From assembly GCA_029260575.1 (NCBI GenBank), contig JAJDDB010000032.1:1-64000 (forward strand): a stretch of 64,000 nt of DNA. Reading direction: 5' to 3'. This stretch comes from Phycisphaerales bacterium. Its GTDB lineage: Bacteria > Planctomycetota > Phycisphaerae > Phycisphaerales > SM1A02. The notes under the pieces are model-generated. The model saw only the letters and a list, made by a program, of their open reading frames with translations, was not told the origin of the DNA and ran no database searches. Shown here piece by piece: positions 52,594-61,271 of the stretch (positions are counted from its first letter, which is position 1; every line of letters begins with the position of its first letter). The position numbers and the translations under genes are program-made.

Positions 52594-54180
52594 GTGCAGC
52601 TTTTTATACGAATCGCCATGGCATGGATGTTGATGGCTGCGGCCTGGATTGCTCCGGTTGGCGCGATACAGCCGTCCGAGCCGTTTGCCGATGCGCAGTC
52701 CGTTCCCGCTGACGTCTCGCTGTATCTGCACATCGAAGATGGCGCTTCTATGCGTCGCACTCTGGCGCAGCGGCCGATAGGCACTTGGATTCAGCAGCTT
52801 GTTGATGACAGCGCGCTGGGCGCTGCGTGGACAGCTCTTGCGAAGTCATCTGCCCTTGAACCCGATGTTCTGTTTGATGCTGTGCTGGGTAAGCAGTTCA
52901 CGCTGGTCACCCGTGCCGAAGCCGGCAGCGCGCAATGGGCCGTCATCACAACCGTTCCGCGCAGCACAATGAAGAATCTGCGCAGCAACTGGCGGCTGGC
53001 GAGTCAATTGCCGCGCCACGGCTTGGCGCTTTCCGCAATGCCGGAACAGGCACTGCTCGTCGCTGAGGATGGAAACACGGTCGTCTTCGGTTCGCGCGAT
53101 CACCCTGCGCTGTTCAATGAAATCATCGCATCGCTCGGCAAACCTCTTGCAGATTCGCTGGCTGACACAGACGCGTTTGCTGAACGAACCCAGCGCCTCA
53201 ATGATCAGTCCGGCGGCTTGTTTCTTCGACACAACTCATTTACTGGTGGATCGTCGCTGATCGGATTGAATGTCAGCGGCAACGTACTCCGCTTGCGTCA
53301 TGTGGCCACGTTCGATCATCCGCCCTTCGAACGGCCGGTGTCAACGACACAATGCAATTACACAACTGTCCGGAACTTCGAGCGCGAACAACTGCTCACG
53401 ATCATGGAGCCGACAGACATCGGCATCAGTCGATTCGAAACCTTTGCAATGCAGTACCTCGGCGAAGCGCTCGGTGGTGCAGACCTGCAACAAGCAACCG
53501 GCGATTGCAGAATCATTGCCATCGGTGAAGAAGACGGCTTGTTGCGCGATGTACCCGAGGATATTCTCACGCCCGTACCCGCAATCTGCGTGAAAGTTGA
53601 CGCTGAACAGTATTCGGTTGAACAGCTGGATCAGCAAATGTCACGGTTTGCTGCTCGTCTTAACGATGCCAGCGAAGGCGCGATGTTGATCGAGGTTCCG
53701 CCGCTGCACGTCTATCGAACAGGCAACCATGCCCGGGCGATTGATATCTCAGAAGCGGTCAGCACATTCACCGGCGGGTTTCCCATCATGAAAACGCTGA
53801 CACTGAATTGGGATGTGGCCGACGGTGCCGATGGCACGTGGTGCGTCGTCGCAGGCAGCCCGGAACAGCTTGAAACCGTCTGCCGATCGCTCAAGGCGAA
53901 GGCGCATTCCGGGCCGGAACTGATCGGAACATTTGACAGCGTTGGAACGGTCAACGGCTTGCGGATGGGCAGGCAACTCGCAACGTGGGCCCGGCAGGCT
54001 CATTCGTTCGTTGCACCAGATCAACAGGAGCAGTTTCGCCAGGCGGTCGGTCTTGCGGCCGGCCTGTTTGAAAGCGCCGATCGCATTCGCTGGCAGATGT
54101 CGCGGCCCGATGCCAAACAGATGCTGCTGGATGTTGACGTGATGCTTCGTGAATCACCGAGTGCAGCCGGGGGCGAGTAA
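52594..54180 (+). CDS. Secreted protein of unknown function, last gene of the sigma operon
   Basis: A 528-residue exported protein from a GTG 3 nt after the preceding stop. The signal peptide ends near V-G-A-I-Q. The body alternates beta strands and helices, with segments such as V-S-L-Y-L-H-I-E-D and L-L-V-A-E-D-G-N-T-V-V-F-G-S-R-D that recall DUF3352-like large secreted proteins of planctomycetes. I am not confident of the family. It is probably the envelope target or co-regulated product of the ECF system. Confidence 0.7.
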   Translation: MQLFIRIAMAWMLMAAAWIAPVGAIQPSEPFADAQSVPADVSLYLHIEDGASMRRTLAQRPIGTWIQQLVDDSALGAAWTALAKSSALEPDVLFDAVLGKQFTLVTRAEAGSAQWAVITTVPRSTMKNLRSNWRLASQLPRHGLALSAMPEQALLVAEDGNTVVFGSRDHPALFNEIIASLGKPLADSLADTDAFAERTQRLNDQSGGLFLRHNSFTGGSSLIGLNVSGNVLRLRHVATFDHPPFERPVSTTQCNYTTVRNFEREQLLTIMEPTDIGISRFETFAMQYLGEALGGADLQQATGDCRIIAIGEEDGLLRDVPEDILTPVPAICVKVDAEQYSVEQLDQQMSRFAARLNDASEGAMLIEVPPLHVYRTGNHARAIDISEAVSTFTGGFPIMKTLTLNWDVADGADGTWCVVAGSPEQLETVCRSLKAKAHSGPELIGTFDSVGTVNGLRMGRQLATWARQAHSFVAPDQQEQFRQAVGLAAGLFESADRIRWQMSRPDAKQMLLDVDVMLRESPSAAGGE

Positions 54181-54226
54181 ACCCGACACAATTGACGGGT
54201 ACGCAAGAACGCTACACTTGTGCGTT

Positions 54227-55018
54227 ATGAGCGATCCGAAGACTGCGTCTGCGCCCTGGACTACGGGCATTACCAGAATCGAGCCGAACTGTGTCGCTGT
54301 GCGCGGCCACGACATTGCTGCGCTGATGGGCAATGTCAGTTTCGGCGCTGCGGTGTATCTGCTGCTGCGCGGTGAATTACCTGATGACAAGGTCGGCAGG
54401 CTGATGGATGCGATTCTTGTCTCGAGCATCGATCACGGCGCGACGCCGCCTTCTGCTTTGGCGGCGCGTTCTGCTGCATCAACCGGCGCATCACTTGGCA
54501 GTTGTGTGGCTGCGGGGATCCTGATGATCAACGACTTCCACGGCGGCGCGATTCAGAAATGCGCGATGCAACTCGGTTATATCGTCAAACGCTGCGATGA
54601 GCACGGCGGCGATTTGACTTGTGTGGCTTCTGCAATGCTGGATGAAATGAAATCCAGCGGGCAGCGCATGAGTGGGTTCGGCCATCGTGTACATACCAGC
54701 GATCCACGTACGGACCGTTTGTTTGAGCTTGCAGAAGAGGCAGGTGTCGCAGGTGCGCACGTTGCTGCATCCCGGGCGGTTGAAGATGTCTTCAAGTCTG
54801 CGGGAAAGAATTTGCCGATCAACGTCGATGGCGCGATCGGCGCGATCCTTGCTGATCTTGGTTTTGAACCTGCGGTGATGAACGGCCTGTTCATGATCGC
54901 CCGTGTGCCGGGGCTGATTGCTCACGCAACCGAAGAACGACAGCGACAGCGGCCGATGCGCCGCATTGATCCCGTGAATCACACGTATGATGGGCCCGGC
55001 ACAGGCAGTTCGGCATGA
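54227..55018 (+). CDS. Citryl-CoA lyase (short citrate-synthase-fold enzyme)
   Basis: A 263-residue enzyme from the ATG at 54227, far shorter than citrate synthase (about 430) and matching the citryl-CoA lyase / C-terminal ATP-citrate-lyase fold. Conserved segments include G-N-V-S-F-G-A-A-V-Y-L-L-L-R-G-E-L, S-S-I-D-H70-G-A-T-P-P-S, D-F-H105-G-G-A and the catalytic-site G-F-G-H153-R-V-H; N-V-D-G-A-I lies near 199-204. It would cleave citryl-CoA to acetyl-CoA and oxaloacetate, or work in reverse. TACACT lies 9 nt before the ATG and there is no SD. It overlaps the GNAT gene by 4 nt (ATGA). Confidence 0.85.
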   Translation: MSDPKTASAPWTTGITRIEPNCVAVRGHDIAALMGNVSFGAAVYLLLRGELPDDKVGRLMDAILVSSIDHGATPPSALAARSAASTGASLGSCVAAGILMINDFHGGAIQKCAMQLGYIVKRCDEHGGDLTCVASAMLDEMKSSGQRMSGFGHRVHTSDPRTDRLFELAEEAGVAGAHVAASRAVEDVFKSAGKNLPINVDGAIGAILADLGFEPAVMNGLFMIARVPGLIAHATEERQRQRPMRRIDPVNHTYDGPGTGSSA

Positions 55019-55620
55019 CCGATCGGCACGAGCCAACGCCGCAATCCTGGACGATTGAACTTCCAAATGTCCAGCCGGAGCTTTCGACCAGCCGGCTTGT
55101 GCTGCGCGCCTATGAGCAGTCCGATGCGCCGCGCATCACCGAATTGGTGTCGCAACCCGATGTTGCTGCGACGACAATCAACATTCCGCATCCGTATCCT
55201 GATGGCGCAGCGAGCGCGTTCATCATACGGGTGCAGGAGCACTACGCAGGCTGCGAAGGTATTGACTGGGCTGTGTGTTTGCGTGGCGAGGGCCAGCTAG
55301 TCGGCGGGATGAGCCTGGGTTTCACTGTTGCCCATCGAAGAGCTGAACTCGGCTACTGGATTGATCCCGCGCGGTGGGGCAGCGGGCTTGCAACAGAAGC
55401 CGCACGGGCAGTCGTTCGCTTTGGCTTTGAAACCCTGGCGCTGCACAAGATTGATGCGCATTTCATGGCTCACAATCCCGCATCCGGGCGTGTGATCGAA
55501 AACGTCGGTATGCAGCGCGAGGGTATTCTGCGACAGCATGTCTTCAAGTGGGGCAAGCCGGCGGACATCATCTTCTGCGGAATCCTGCGCAGTGATTATC
55601 ATCCGCAGTCATCGACCTGA
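55015..55620 (+). CDS. GNAT N-acetyltransferase, RimJ/RimL-like
   Basis: A 201-residue acetyltransferase. It has the L-x-T-S-R-L-V-L-R-x-Y/W N-terminal motif, G-Y-W-I-D-P-x-x-W-G-x-G-L-A-T-E-A-A-R-A (acetyl-CoA loop) and H-N-P-A-S-G-R-V-I-E-N-V-G-M-x-x-E-G, all standard for the RimJ/RimL branch. The substrate is an amino group on a protein or small molecule, not specified by the sequence. It is translationally coupled to the citryl-CoA lyase gene, possibly for operon reasons only. Confidence 0.93.
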   Translation: MTDRHEPTPQSWTIELPNVQPELSTSRLVLRAYEQSDAPRITELVSQPDVAATTINIPHPYPDGAASAFIIRVQEHYAGCEGIDWAVCLRGEGQLVGGMSLGFTVAHRRAELGYWIDPARWGSGLATEAARAVVRFGFETLALHKIDAHFMAHNPASGRVIENVGMQREGILRQHVFKWGKPADIIFCGILRSDYHPQSST

Positions 55621-55650
55621 ACAGCTTTACAAAACTCTTTGCGACGCAAC

Positions 55651-56226
55651 ATGACATACACCACCAATGACATCATCGCCATCTTTCCCGACCTCTCGAA
55701 AATCACCGATGCGCAGTTGCGCGATAATGTCGCAGCTGTCTGGAACGAAGCTCTGTCCACCGGCTGCGGCGGCAAGGGGTGGTCGGTTGAGGAACTGCGC
55801 GCAGTCAAATTCACACTGCTGGCAGGTGACATCGACATGACCTTCATCGCGCATCTCAATTCCTGTGTGAAACAGTGCATCGCCATTGCGGATGTACTGG
55901 AGCAGGTCTTCGGCGATATCGTGCCGATCAACCGCAATTACCTCATTGCCGGTTCCCTGCTGGCGGATGTCGGCAAGCCGCTGGAGTTTGACAAGGACGC
56001 AGATGGAAATGTCATCAAGGGCAGCTACGGCGAGGCGCTGCGGCATCCGTTTTCCGGCGTGGCGATGTGTTACAAACACAACATTCCGCCTGAAGTGATG
56101 CATATTGTTGCGACGCACAGCCACGAAGGCGACAAGGTGGAGCGTTCGATCGAATCAATTATTTTTCACCACGCGGACTTCGTTGATTTTGATATCGCCA
56201 AGTTTCTTGGTCGGCGGAATTCATGA
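55651..56226 (+). CDS. HD-superfamily-like protein with lost HD histidine
   Basis: A 191-residue cytoplasmic protein from the ATG at 55651. The order of conserved positions fits an HD phosphohydrolase: H68 (F-I-A-H-L-N-S), the H-D position reading A105-D106 in G-S-L-L-A-D-V-G-K, H132 (R-H-P-F-S-G) and H156/H158 (T-H-S-H-E-G-D). The metal-binding His of the H-D doublet is Ala, so catalysis is doubtful or uses altered metal binding. Its end overlaps the convergent LuxR-type gene by 6 bp. Start assigned by proximity to similarity; function unknown. Confidence 0.75.
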   Translation: MTYTTNDIIAIFPDLSKITDAQLRDNVAAVWNEALSTGCGGKGWSVEELRAVKFTLLAGDIDMTFIAHLNSCVKQCIAIADVLEQVFGDIVPINRNYLIAGSLLADVGKPLEFDKDADGNVIKGSYGEALRHPFSGVAMCYKHNIPPEVMHIVATHSHEGDKVERSIESIIFHHADFVDFDIAKFLGRRNS

Positions 56227-57000
56227 GTGTATTGAGGCCCCTCGCCGGGATGAACCCAGCAGTGCGACGCCGCTTCTCTTCAACTCGATAAGTGATGCCA
56301 ACAATGGTCGGTAGATTCGAAGGAATTCGCCGCGAGCAGTGTCGACTGCCCCTGAATGCTGGATGATGCCGCAGTGCAGAGCCACGGCGGTCAACTCGGC
56401 GAGCCCTGACACGTTGAGTTTCTGACTCACAGCCGAACGGTGACAATCTATCGTGCGCCGACTGCGCACAAGCATGTCTGCAATTTCGATTGTTGAACGT
56501 CCTTGTGCGATAAATGCCAGTATCTGCGTCTCGCGTGCTGTCAATGGCCTGAGTACTCCCAGATCATGATATTTTGCAATGACCGTGGGATTGGCAGCAG
56601 CGCTTGGCATCCAGCTTATGTTTCGAAGTGGACAAATAGTAAGCAGCACAACCTCGTATTGGCTGGGTTTGAGTTTCTTGCGCATCATCGAGAAGCGAAG
56701 CCCTTCGCCATGCACTACACCGTCAATTGAAATGCACGCCCCTGTCTGAAAAACATCACGGGCCACTTGCTCGCGCTCTTTCGTCACTTGTTCTGGATAC
56801 ACATCACGCAGATGGCACTCGGTAGTGCAATTTGGTTTACGCAGAAACCGGCGCATGCCCGCTGTATTGAGATACTCAATCGCAAGTTCGTGATTCAACA
56901 CAACCACAATTGACGATGTATCGGCATGAAGTGCTGTTGCGAGAAGCGGGAACAGTTGTGGCGAGAGCTCGGCATCAAAGTGATCGAAAGACAGCGTCAT
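56221..57000 (-). CDS. PAS-like / LuxR-type HTH regulator
   Basis: A 259-residue protein from the ATG at 57000, with AGGAAGGA 6 nt upstream; a longer frame from 57135 is unlikely. The N-terminal part (about 20-110) looks like a PAS sensor (I-V-V-V-L-N-H-E-L-A-I-E-Y-L-N-T-A). The C-terminal part (about 155-215) is a LuxR-type HTH with L-T-A-R-E-T-Q-I-L, G-R-S-T-I-E-I-A and S-R-R-T-I-D-x-H-R motifs. A DNA-binding regulator with an internal, ligand-sensing domain is likely. There is no receiver domain, so it is not a classical response regulator. Confidence 0.88.
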   Translation of the reverse strand: MTLSFDHFDAELSPQLFPLLATALHADTSSIVVVLNHELAIEYLNTAGMRRFLRKPNCTTECHLRDVYPEQVTKEREQVARDVFQTGACISIDGVVHGEGLRFSMMRKKLKPSQYEVVLLTICPLRNISWMPSAAANPTVIAKYHDLGVLRPLTARETQILAFIAQGRSTIEIADMLVRSRRTIDCHRSAVSQKLNVSGLAELTAVALHCGIIQHSGAVDTARGEFLRIYRPLLASLIELKRSGVALLGSSRRGASIHS

Positions 57001-57161
57001 GGCGATCCTTCCTGAGATTACTATTCTCGTGCCAATCGACAGGCCGAGTGCATCATGACAGAATTGTCGGCTTGATTTATGCAGTTTCTCGGCGAGGCGT
57101 GACAGGCTGTTGTCACCATCGGCGGAAAATTGCACGGTATGCGTGGCTGCGATTCAGGATG

Positions 57162-58025
57162 TCATTCAAAGACGACGGTCTTATTGGCACTCGTGAGGAG
57201 TTTATCCTCGACATGCCGGCGAACCGCGCGTGACAGCACCATGCGCTCCAGATCGCGTCCCTTGCGGCGAAGGTCCGCAACAGAGTGCCGATGGCTGACA
57301 TCGATCACCGCCTGGACAATGATTGGTCCGGCATCCAGTTCCTCGGTCACATAGTGACTCGTCGCGCCGATGATCTTCACGCCACGGTCATACGCCTGGC
57401 GGTACGGATCGCCCCCGGCAAACGCGGGCAGAAAGCTGTGGTGAATGTTGATGATCGGAATGTCGATGCTGCGCAGAAACTCGCCACTGAGAATCTGCAT
57501 GTAGCGAGCCAGTATCACCGTATCCGCATTGACTGATTTGAGCGTGTCAGCAATTCGTTTTTCCTGCGCGGGTTTGTCGCCATCAATCGGCAGGTGTTGA
57601 AATGAAATCCCGGCCTGTCGCGCGAGTGGTTCGAGAGTTGTGTGATTACTGATGATGATTGGAATGTCAATGCGCAAATCGCCCGCTTGCCATCTCCAGA
57701 TCAGATCCTGCAGACAGTGTGGTTGTGTGCCGACGCAGATTGCTATGCGCTTGATCTGATCGCCCCATTGCGCCCGCCACTGCATGCCATATCGCGCTGC
57801 AACCGGACCCCATGTGTCGGCAAAGTTGCTTTGGTTCAGATCGCAACCTGCAAGATCAAATTCCACGCGCATGAAGAACTCGCCGTGTTCAACATCGGTG
57901 TGCTGTTCGGAGTGCAGCAGATTGCCGCCATGTTCTGCGATGAATCCAGCGACGACGGCGACAATTCCCCGGGCGTCGGGACAGGCGATGAGTAATCGGC
58001 CGGTGGTCGGGGCGTGGGGCGACAT
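57162..58025 (-). CDS. purU: Formyltetrahydrofolate deformylase
   Basis: A 287-residue cytoplasmic enzyme. An N-terminal ACT domain (about 8-85; L-L-I-A-C-P-D-A-R-G-I-V-A) is followed by a formyltransferase-fold domain with catalytic N193, H195 and D231 (I-N-I-H-H-S-F-L-P-A-F and T-E-E-L-D-A-G-P-I-I). It hydrolyses 10-formyl-THF to THF and formate, feeding purine synthesis and one-carbon balance. The length and domain order are standard for PurU. It is divergent from the homoaconitase-like gene. Confidence 0.96.
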   Translation of the reverse strand: MSPHAPTTGRLLIACPDARGIVAVVAGFIAEHGGNLLHSEQHTDVEHGEFFMRVEFDLAGCDLNQSNFADTWGPVAARYGMQWRAQWGDQIKRIAICVGTQPHCLQDLIWRWQAGDLRIDIPIIISNHTTLEPLARQAGISFQHLPIDGDKPAQEKRIADTLKSVNADTVILARYMQILSGEFLRSIDIPIINIHHSFLPAFAGGDPYRQAYDRGVKIIGATSHYVTEELDAGPIIVQAVIDVSHRHSVADLRRKGRDLERMVLSRAVRRHVEDKLLTSANKTVVFE

Positions 58026-58162
58026 GCATCGGATATCGGCCGTACAGAGCTCAGGCTTACATCAGACCCGGAACTGCGCTGCGGTTCATTTCGGCGAGTG
58101 GCCCACAAGCCGTGGCGTCGCGAAGCGAAGCCGCAGACCCGCTGCACTACAATGCACACACT

Positions 58163-60151
58163 ATGTCCGGACAAACCTTGATCGAGAAAATCGCCACTGC
58201 CCACGCCGCCCCCGGTTCGCTCAAGCCCGGCCAGTGCGCCTATGGGGGCGACTTCATCAACATCCGCCCCAGGCACATCATGACCCACGACAACACGTCC
58301 GCGGTCATGGGCAAGTTCCACAGCATTTTCGAAGACGGCGCCGAGCCGCGCATCTTCAACCCCCGCCAGCCGGTCTACGCAATTGACCACGACATTCAGA
58401 ATACCACCCCTGAAAACCTCGGCAAATATGCCAAGATTGAGCAGTTCGCCAACCGCCACAGCATTGATTTCTATCCGGCAGGCACCGGCATCAGCCACCA
58501 GGTCATGGTGGAGTACGGCTACGCTGTACCCGGCGCGATGGTCGTCGGTAGCGATTCGCATTCCAATCTGTATGGCGCTGTCAGCGCGCTCGGCACGCCG
58601 GTCGTGCGCACCGATGCTGCGTGTATCTGGGCGACCGGTCAGACGTGGTGGCAGGTTCCGCAGATCGCCCGCGTCACACTCAACGACAGGCTCAAACCCG
58701 GCGTCGTCGGCAAGGATGTCATCATCGCGCTGTGCGGCGCATTCAACAACGATGAAGTACTCAACATGGCGGTCGAATTCGTCGGCGACGGCATCGACCA
58801 ACTCTCCATGGACCAGCGCATGAGCATTGCCAACATGACGACGGAGTGGGGGGCGCTCGCTGGCGTGTTCCCGTTTGATGAAGTGCTTCGCGACTATCTG
58901 TACGGCCGTGCGGACTATCTCAAACGGCGCAGCGAAGCAGGCGCTGTTGACAACGCCAGTGGCGGCGCCCCGCGCTATACCCGCGCAGATGTTGATGCGT
59001 GGTTTGCGAACAACCTGGCCCCGGATTCGGATGCGCATTACGCTGTTGATTTGTCGCTTGACTTGTCGACGGTCATTCCGCATGTTTCAGGGCCGGATCA
59101 TGTCAAGGTCATGCGCGCACTACCCGAAATCGAGCGCGAGAAAAAGCAGATTCACAAGGCATATCTGCTCAGTTGCGTCAACGCCCGGCTGGAAGATCTG
59201 CGCGAAGCAGCGAGTATTGTCGATGGCAAGTCTGTTGCGGACGGCGTGGAGTTTTATGTCGCAGCGGCATCAGCAAACGTACAGCAGCAGGCTGAAGAAG
59301 AGGGGACGTGGCAGACGCTGCTCGGTGCCGGCGCGCGTGCGCTGCCCAGCGGCTGCGGGCCGTGCATCGGCCTCGGCACGGGCACGCTCGAACCGGGCGA
59401 AGTTGCTATCAGCGCAACCAACCGTAACTTCAAGGGGCGTATGGGCAGCCGCGATGCAGAGGCGTATCTCGCCAGCCCCGCTGTTGTCGCTGCGTCTGCT
59501 CTGGCTGGGTACATCTGTTCACCCACGCCGTTCGAAGACATCGAGCCTGTGCATACATTCAAGCGCAACGAACGTGTCAAACGAGCCAAGTCCGCCAGCG
59601 AGATCATCGACGGATTCCCCGCAACGCTCACCGGCAGAGCGCTGTGGCTGCCTATCGACAACCTCAACACCGATGGTATCTACTCCGGCAAACTCACCTA
59701 TCGCGATGATATCACAGAAGACGAAATGAAAGCCGCTTCGATGGCGAATTACGATCCGCGTTTCGACAGTATCGCGCTGGACGGCGATATCATTGTTTCC
59801 GGTCGAAACTTCGGCACCGGATCATCGCGCGAGCAGGCAGCGACCTGCCTGAAACTTCGCGGCATTCCGTGCGTTATTGCCGCATCGTTCAGCGAAACCT
59901 ACAAGCGCAATGCGTTCAACAACGCGTTTCTTGTTTTCGAATGCCCGGAACTGGTCCAGCATTTCGAGAATGCATTTGCAGGCCGGGACGAAGCCACGAT
60001 CGAAGGACCGCAACTCACCATCGATTTCGAAAACTCCGTGGTTCAATGCGCCGATCAGACATTTGAATTCTCGCCGCTCAGCGCGGTTGCCCAGGAATTG
60101 CTCGTGGCCGGCGGGGCTGAACGTCTCGTACAGCAGCGACTCGCACATTGA
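58163..60151 (+). CDS. Homoaconitase / aconitase family, fungal Lys4-type
   Basis: A 662-residue [4Fe-4S] hydro-lyase from the ATG at 58163 (a TACAAT box 9-10 nt upstream, no SD). Cluster ligands are C338 (L-L-S-C-V-N), C398 and C401 (S-G-C-G-P-C-I-G). The swivel domain ends with G-R-N-F-G-T-G-S-S-R-E-Q-A, where Gln replaces the His of most aconitases, as I recall in yeast Lys4. From recalled comparison, residues about 130-255 (for example G-T-P-V-V-R-T-D-A-A and C-G-A-F-N-N-D-E-V-L-N) closely match fungal Lys4 homoaconitase. Reaction: hydration/dehydration of cis-(homo)aconitate. Whether it serves lysine or TCA metabolism is not settled. Confidence 0.9.
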   Translation: MSGQTLIEKIATAHAAPGSLKPGQCAYGGDFINIRPRHIMTHDNTSAVMGKFHSIFEDGAEPRIFNPRQPVYAIDHDIQNTTPENLGKYAKIEQFANRHSIDFYPAGTGISHQVMVEYGYAVPGAMVVGSDSHSNLYGAVSALGTPVVRTDAACIWATGQTWWQVPQIARVTLNDRLKPGVVGKDVIIALCGAFNNDEVLNMAVEFVGDGIDQLSMDQRMSIANMTTEWGALAGVFPFDEVLRDYLYGRADYLKRRSEAGAVDNASGGAPRYTRADVDAWFANNLAPDSDAHYAVDLSLDLSTVIPHVSGPDHVKVMRALPEIEREKKQIHKAYLLSCVNARLEDLREAASIVDGKSVADGVEFYVAAASANVQQQAEEEGTWQTLLGAGARALPSGCGPCIGLGTGTLEPGEVAISATNRNFKGRMGSRDAEAYLASPAVVAASALAGYICSPTPFEDIEPVHTFKRNERVKRAKSASEIIDGFPATLTGRALWLPIDNLNTDGIYSGKLTYRDDITEDEMKAASMANYDPRFDSIALDGDIIVSGRNFGTGSSREQAATCLKLRGIPCVIAASFSETYKRNAFNNAFLVFECPELVQHFENAFAGRDEATIEGPQLTIDFENSVVQCADQTFEFSPLSAVAQELLVAGGAERLVQQRLAH

Positions 60152-60167
60152 GATCACACATCAGAAG

Positions 60168-61139
60168 CTACTTCGCATCCGCGCGACCTAGGGCGCACAA
60201 CCGATTGATGCGCTGCGGCTCGGCTTCAACCAGCCATGTATCCTGCGACAGCAGATCACACGCCCGTTTGAAATACGGCTTTGCTTCATTGTTGCGGCCG
60301 AGGGCGTGCAGGCACTCGGCCAGCTCCTCACACACGAATCCATCTGGTGTACCGCCGGGAGCGCTGTGTTCAAGTTCACGTTGGATTGCAACTGCATCGT
60401 CAAGCCGGCCAAGTGATCGGTAGCACCTGCCGATGCACCATTGTGCAACCCGCACCAATTCTGCATCGCCCTTTTCCTGCTGGCCAATTAGCGCCTGCTC
60501 AAAGTGCGCAAGCGCGTCCTCGTATTGCATTCGTTCGTGATACGTCCACCCGAGATTGTTGTGCAGCGATGCCCGCCACCGCTGGGCATCGGGATCATCT
60601 GATGACTCCGCCAGTTCCAATGCAGTGCGATTCCACCGCAGCGCTGCATCACCGCTCTCGATGATTGCACTCATGTGCGCTGCATCAACAGCAAGCCCGT
60701 CGAAACTGTGGGCTCGTGCGACGTCCCACGCTTCGGCAAACAGCGGCCCGGCCCTGTTCGCCACGCCGTTGGAGTTATACGTCCTGCCGAGTTCGAGCAA
60801 GTAGCGCACGCGCGCTGTCGGCGTCCGCTCTGTCAGTTGCGCATCAACTTCATCAAGAATCGTATGTGCGGCGTAAAACTCCCGGCGCAGCGAATGCGTT
60901 CGCGCGATCTGCGTCAGAAGCTGCAATCGATAATCCAATTCCTCTTCGGCATCTGCTTCTGCCAGAGCTGTGCGGAAGCGGGCTTCACTCTCCGCCGGGG
61001 CGCTGTACTCCCACAGCGCTTGAATTGTCGCAGTCTGTTCTGTTGGGTCGGGCATCGAATGGTGTCCGGATGTACTGCAGCCGACAGGACTTATCAATCC
61101 GCAGGCAATCAACATCGCAAGAAAGGGACGAAGAGGCAT
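60168..61139 (-). CDS. TPR-repeat lipoprotein
   Basis: A 323-residue predicted lipoprotein from the ATG at 61139; an ATG at 61163 adds 8 residues. The hydrophobic N-terminus ends in lipobox P-V-G-C-S. From about 55 onward TPR-like helical repeats dominate (for example N-N-L-G-W-T-Y-H-E-R-M-Q-Y-E-D-A-L-A-H-F-E-Q-A and G-R-C-Y-R-S-L-G-R-L-D-D-A). It should be a periplasmic scaffold or assembly protein of unspecified partner. It is convergent with the homoaconitase-like gene (16-nt gap). Confidence 0.82.
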   Translation of the reverse strand: MPLRPFLAMLIACGLISPVGCSTSGHHSMPDPTEQTATIQALWEYSAPAESEARFRTALAEADAEEELDYRLQLLTQIARTHSLRREFYAAHTILDEVDAQLTERTPTARVRYLLELGRTYNSNGVANRAGPLFAEAWDVARAHSFDGLAVDAAHMSAIIESGDAALRWNRTALELAESSDDPDAQRWRASLHNNLGWTYHERMQYEDALAHFEQALIGQQEKGDAELVRVAQWCIGRCYRSLGRLDDAVAIQRELEHSAPGGTPDGFVCEELAECLHALGRNNEAKPYFKRACDLLSQDTWLVEAEPQRINRLCALGRADAK

Positions 61140-61271
61140 CAGCACAATGGTATCAGAGAACAATGCACTCTCAGTGCATTCGTTGCCGACACCGCATTAA
61201 CAGTTTCACAACAACGACCGATAGGTATCCAGGCCGGCGCAACCGCAGCTCGGTTTATCGGTCCTCTGCAG

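Noticed and set aside
57836-59083. A 415-codon open frame on the minus strand across purU and the Lys4-type gene
   Set aside because: It lies antisense to two well-recognised genes and has no motif or start signal; in GC-rich genes with strong codon bias such shadow frames are common.
60675-61271. N-terminal extension of the acyltransferase open frame by about 199 codons
   Set aside because: It lies antisense to the TPR lipoprotein, and similarity starts only at F-P-A-L-D-G-L-R; the ATG at 61272 is preferred.
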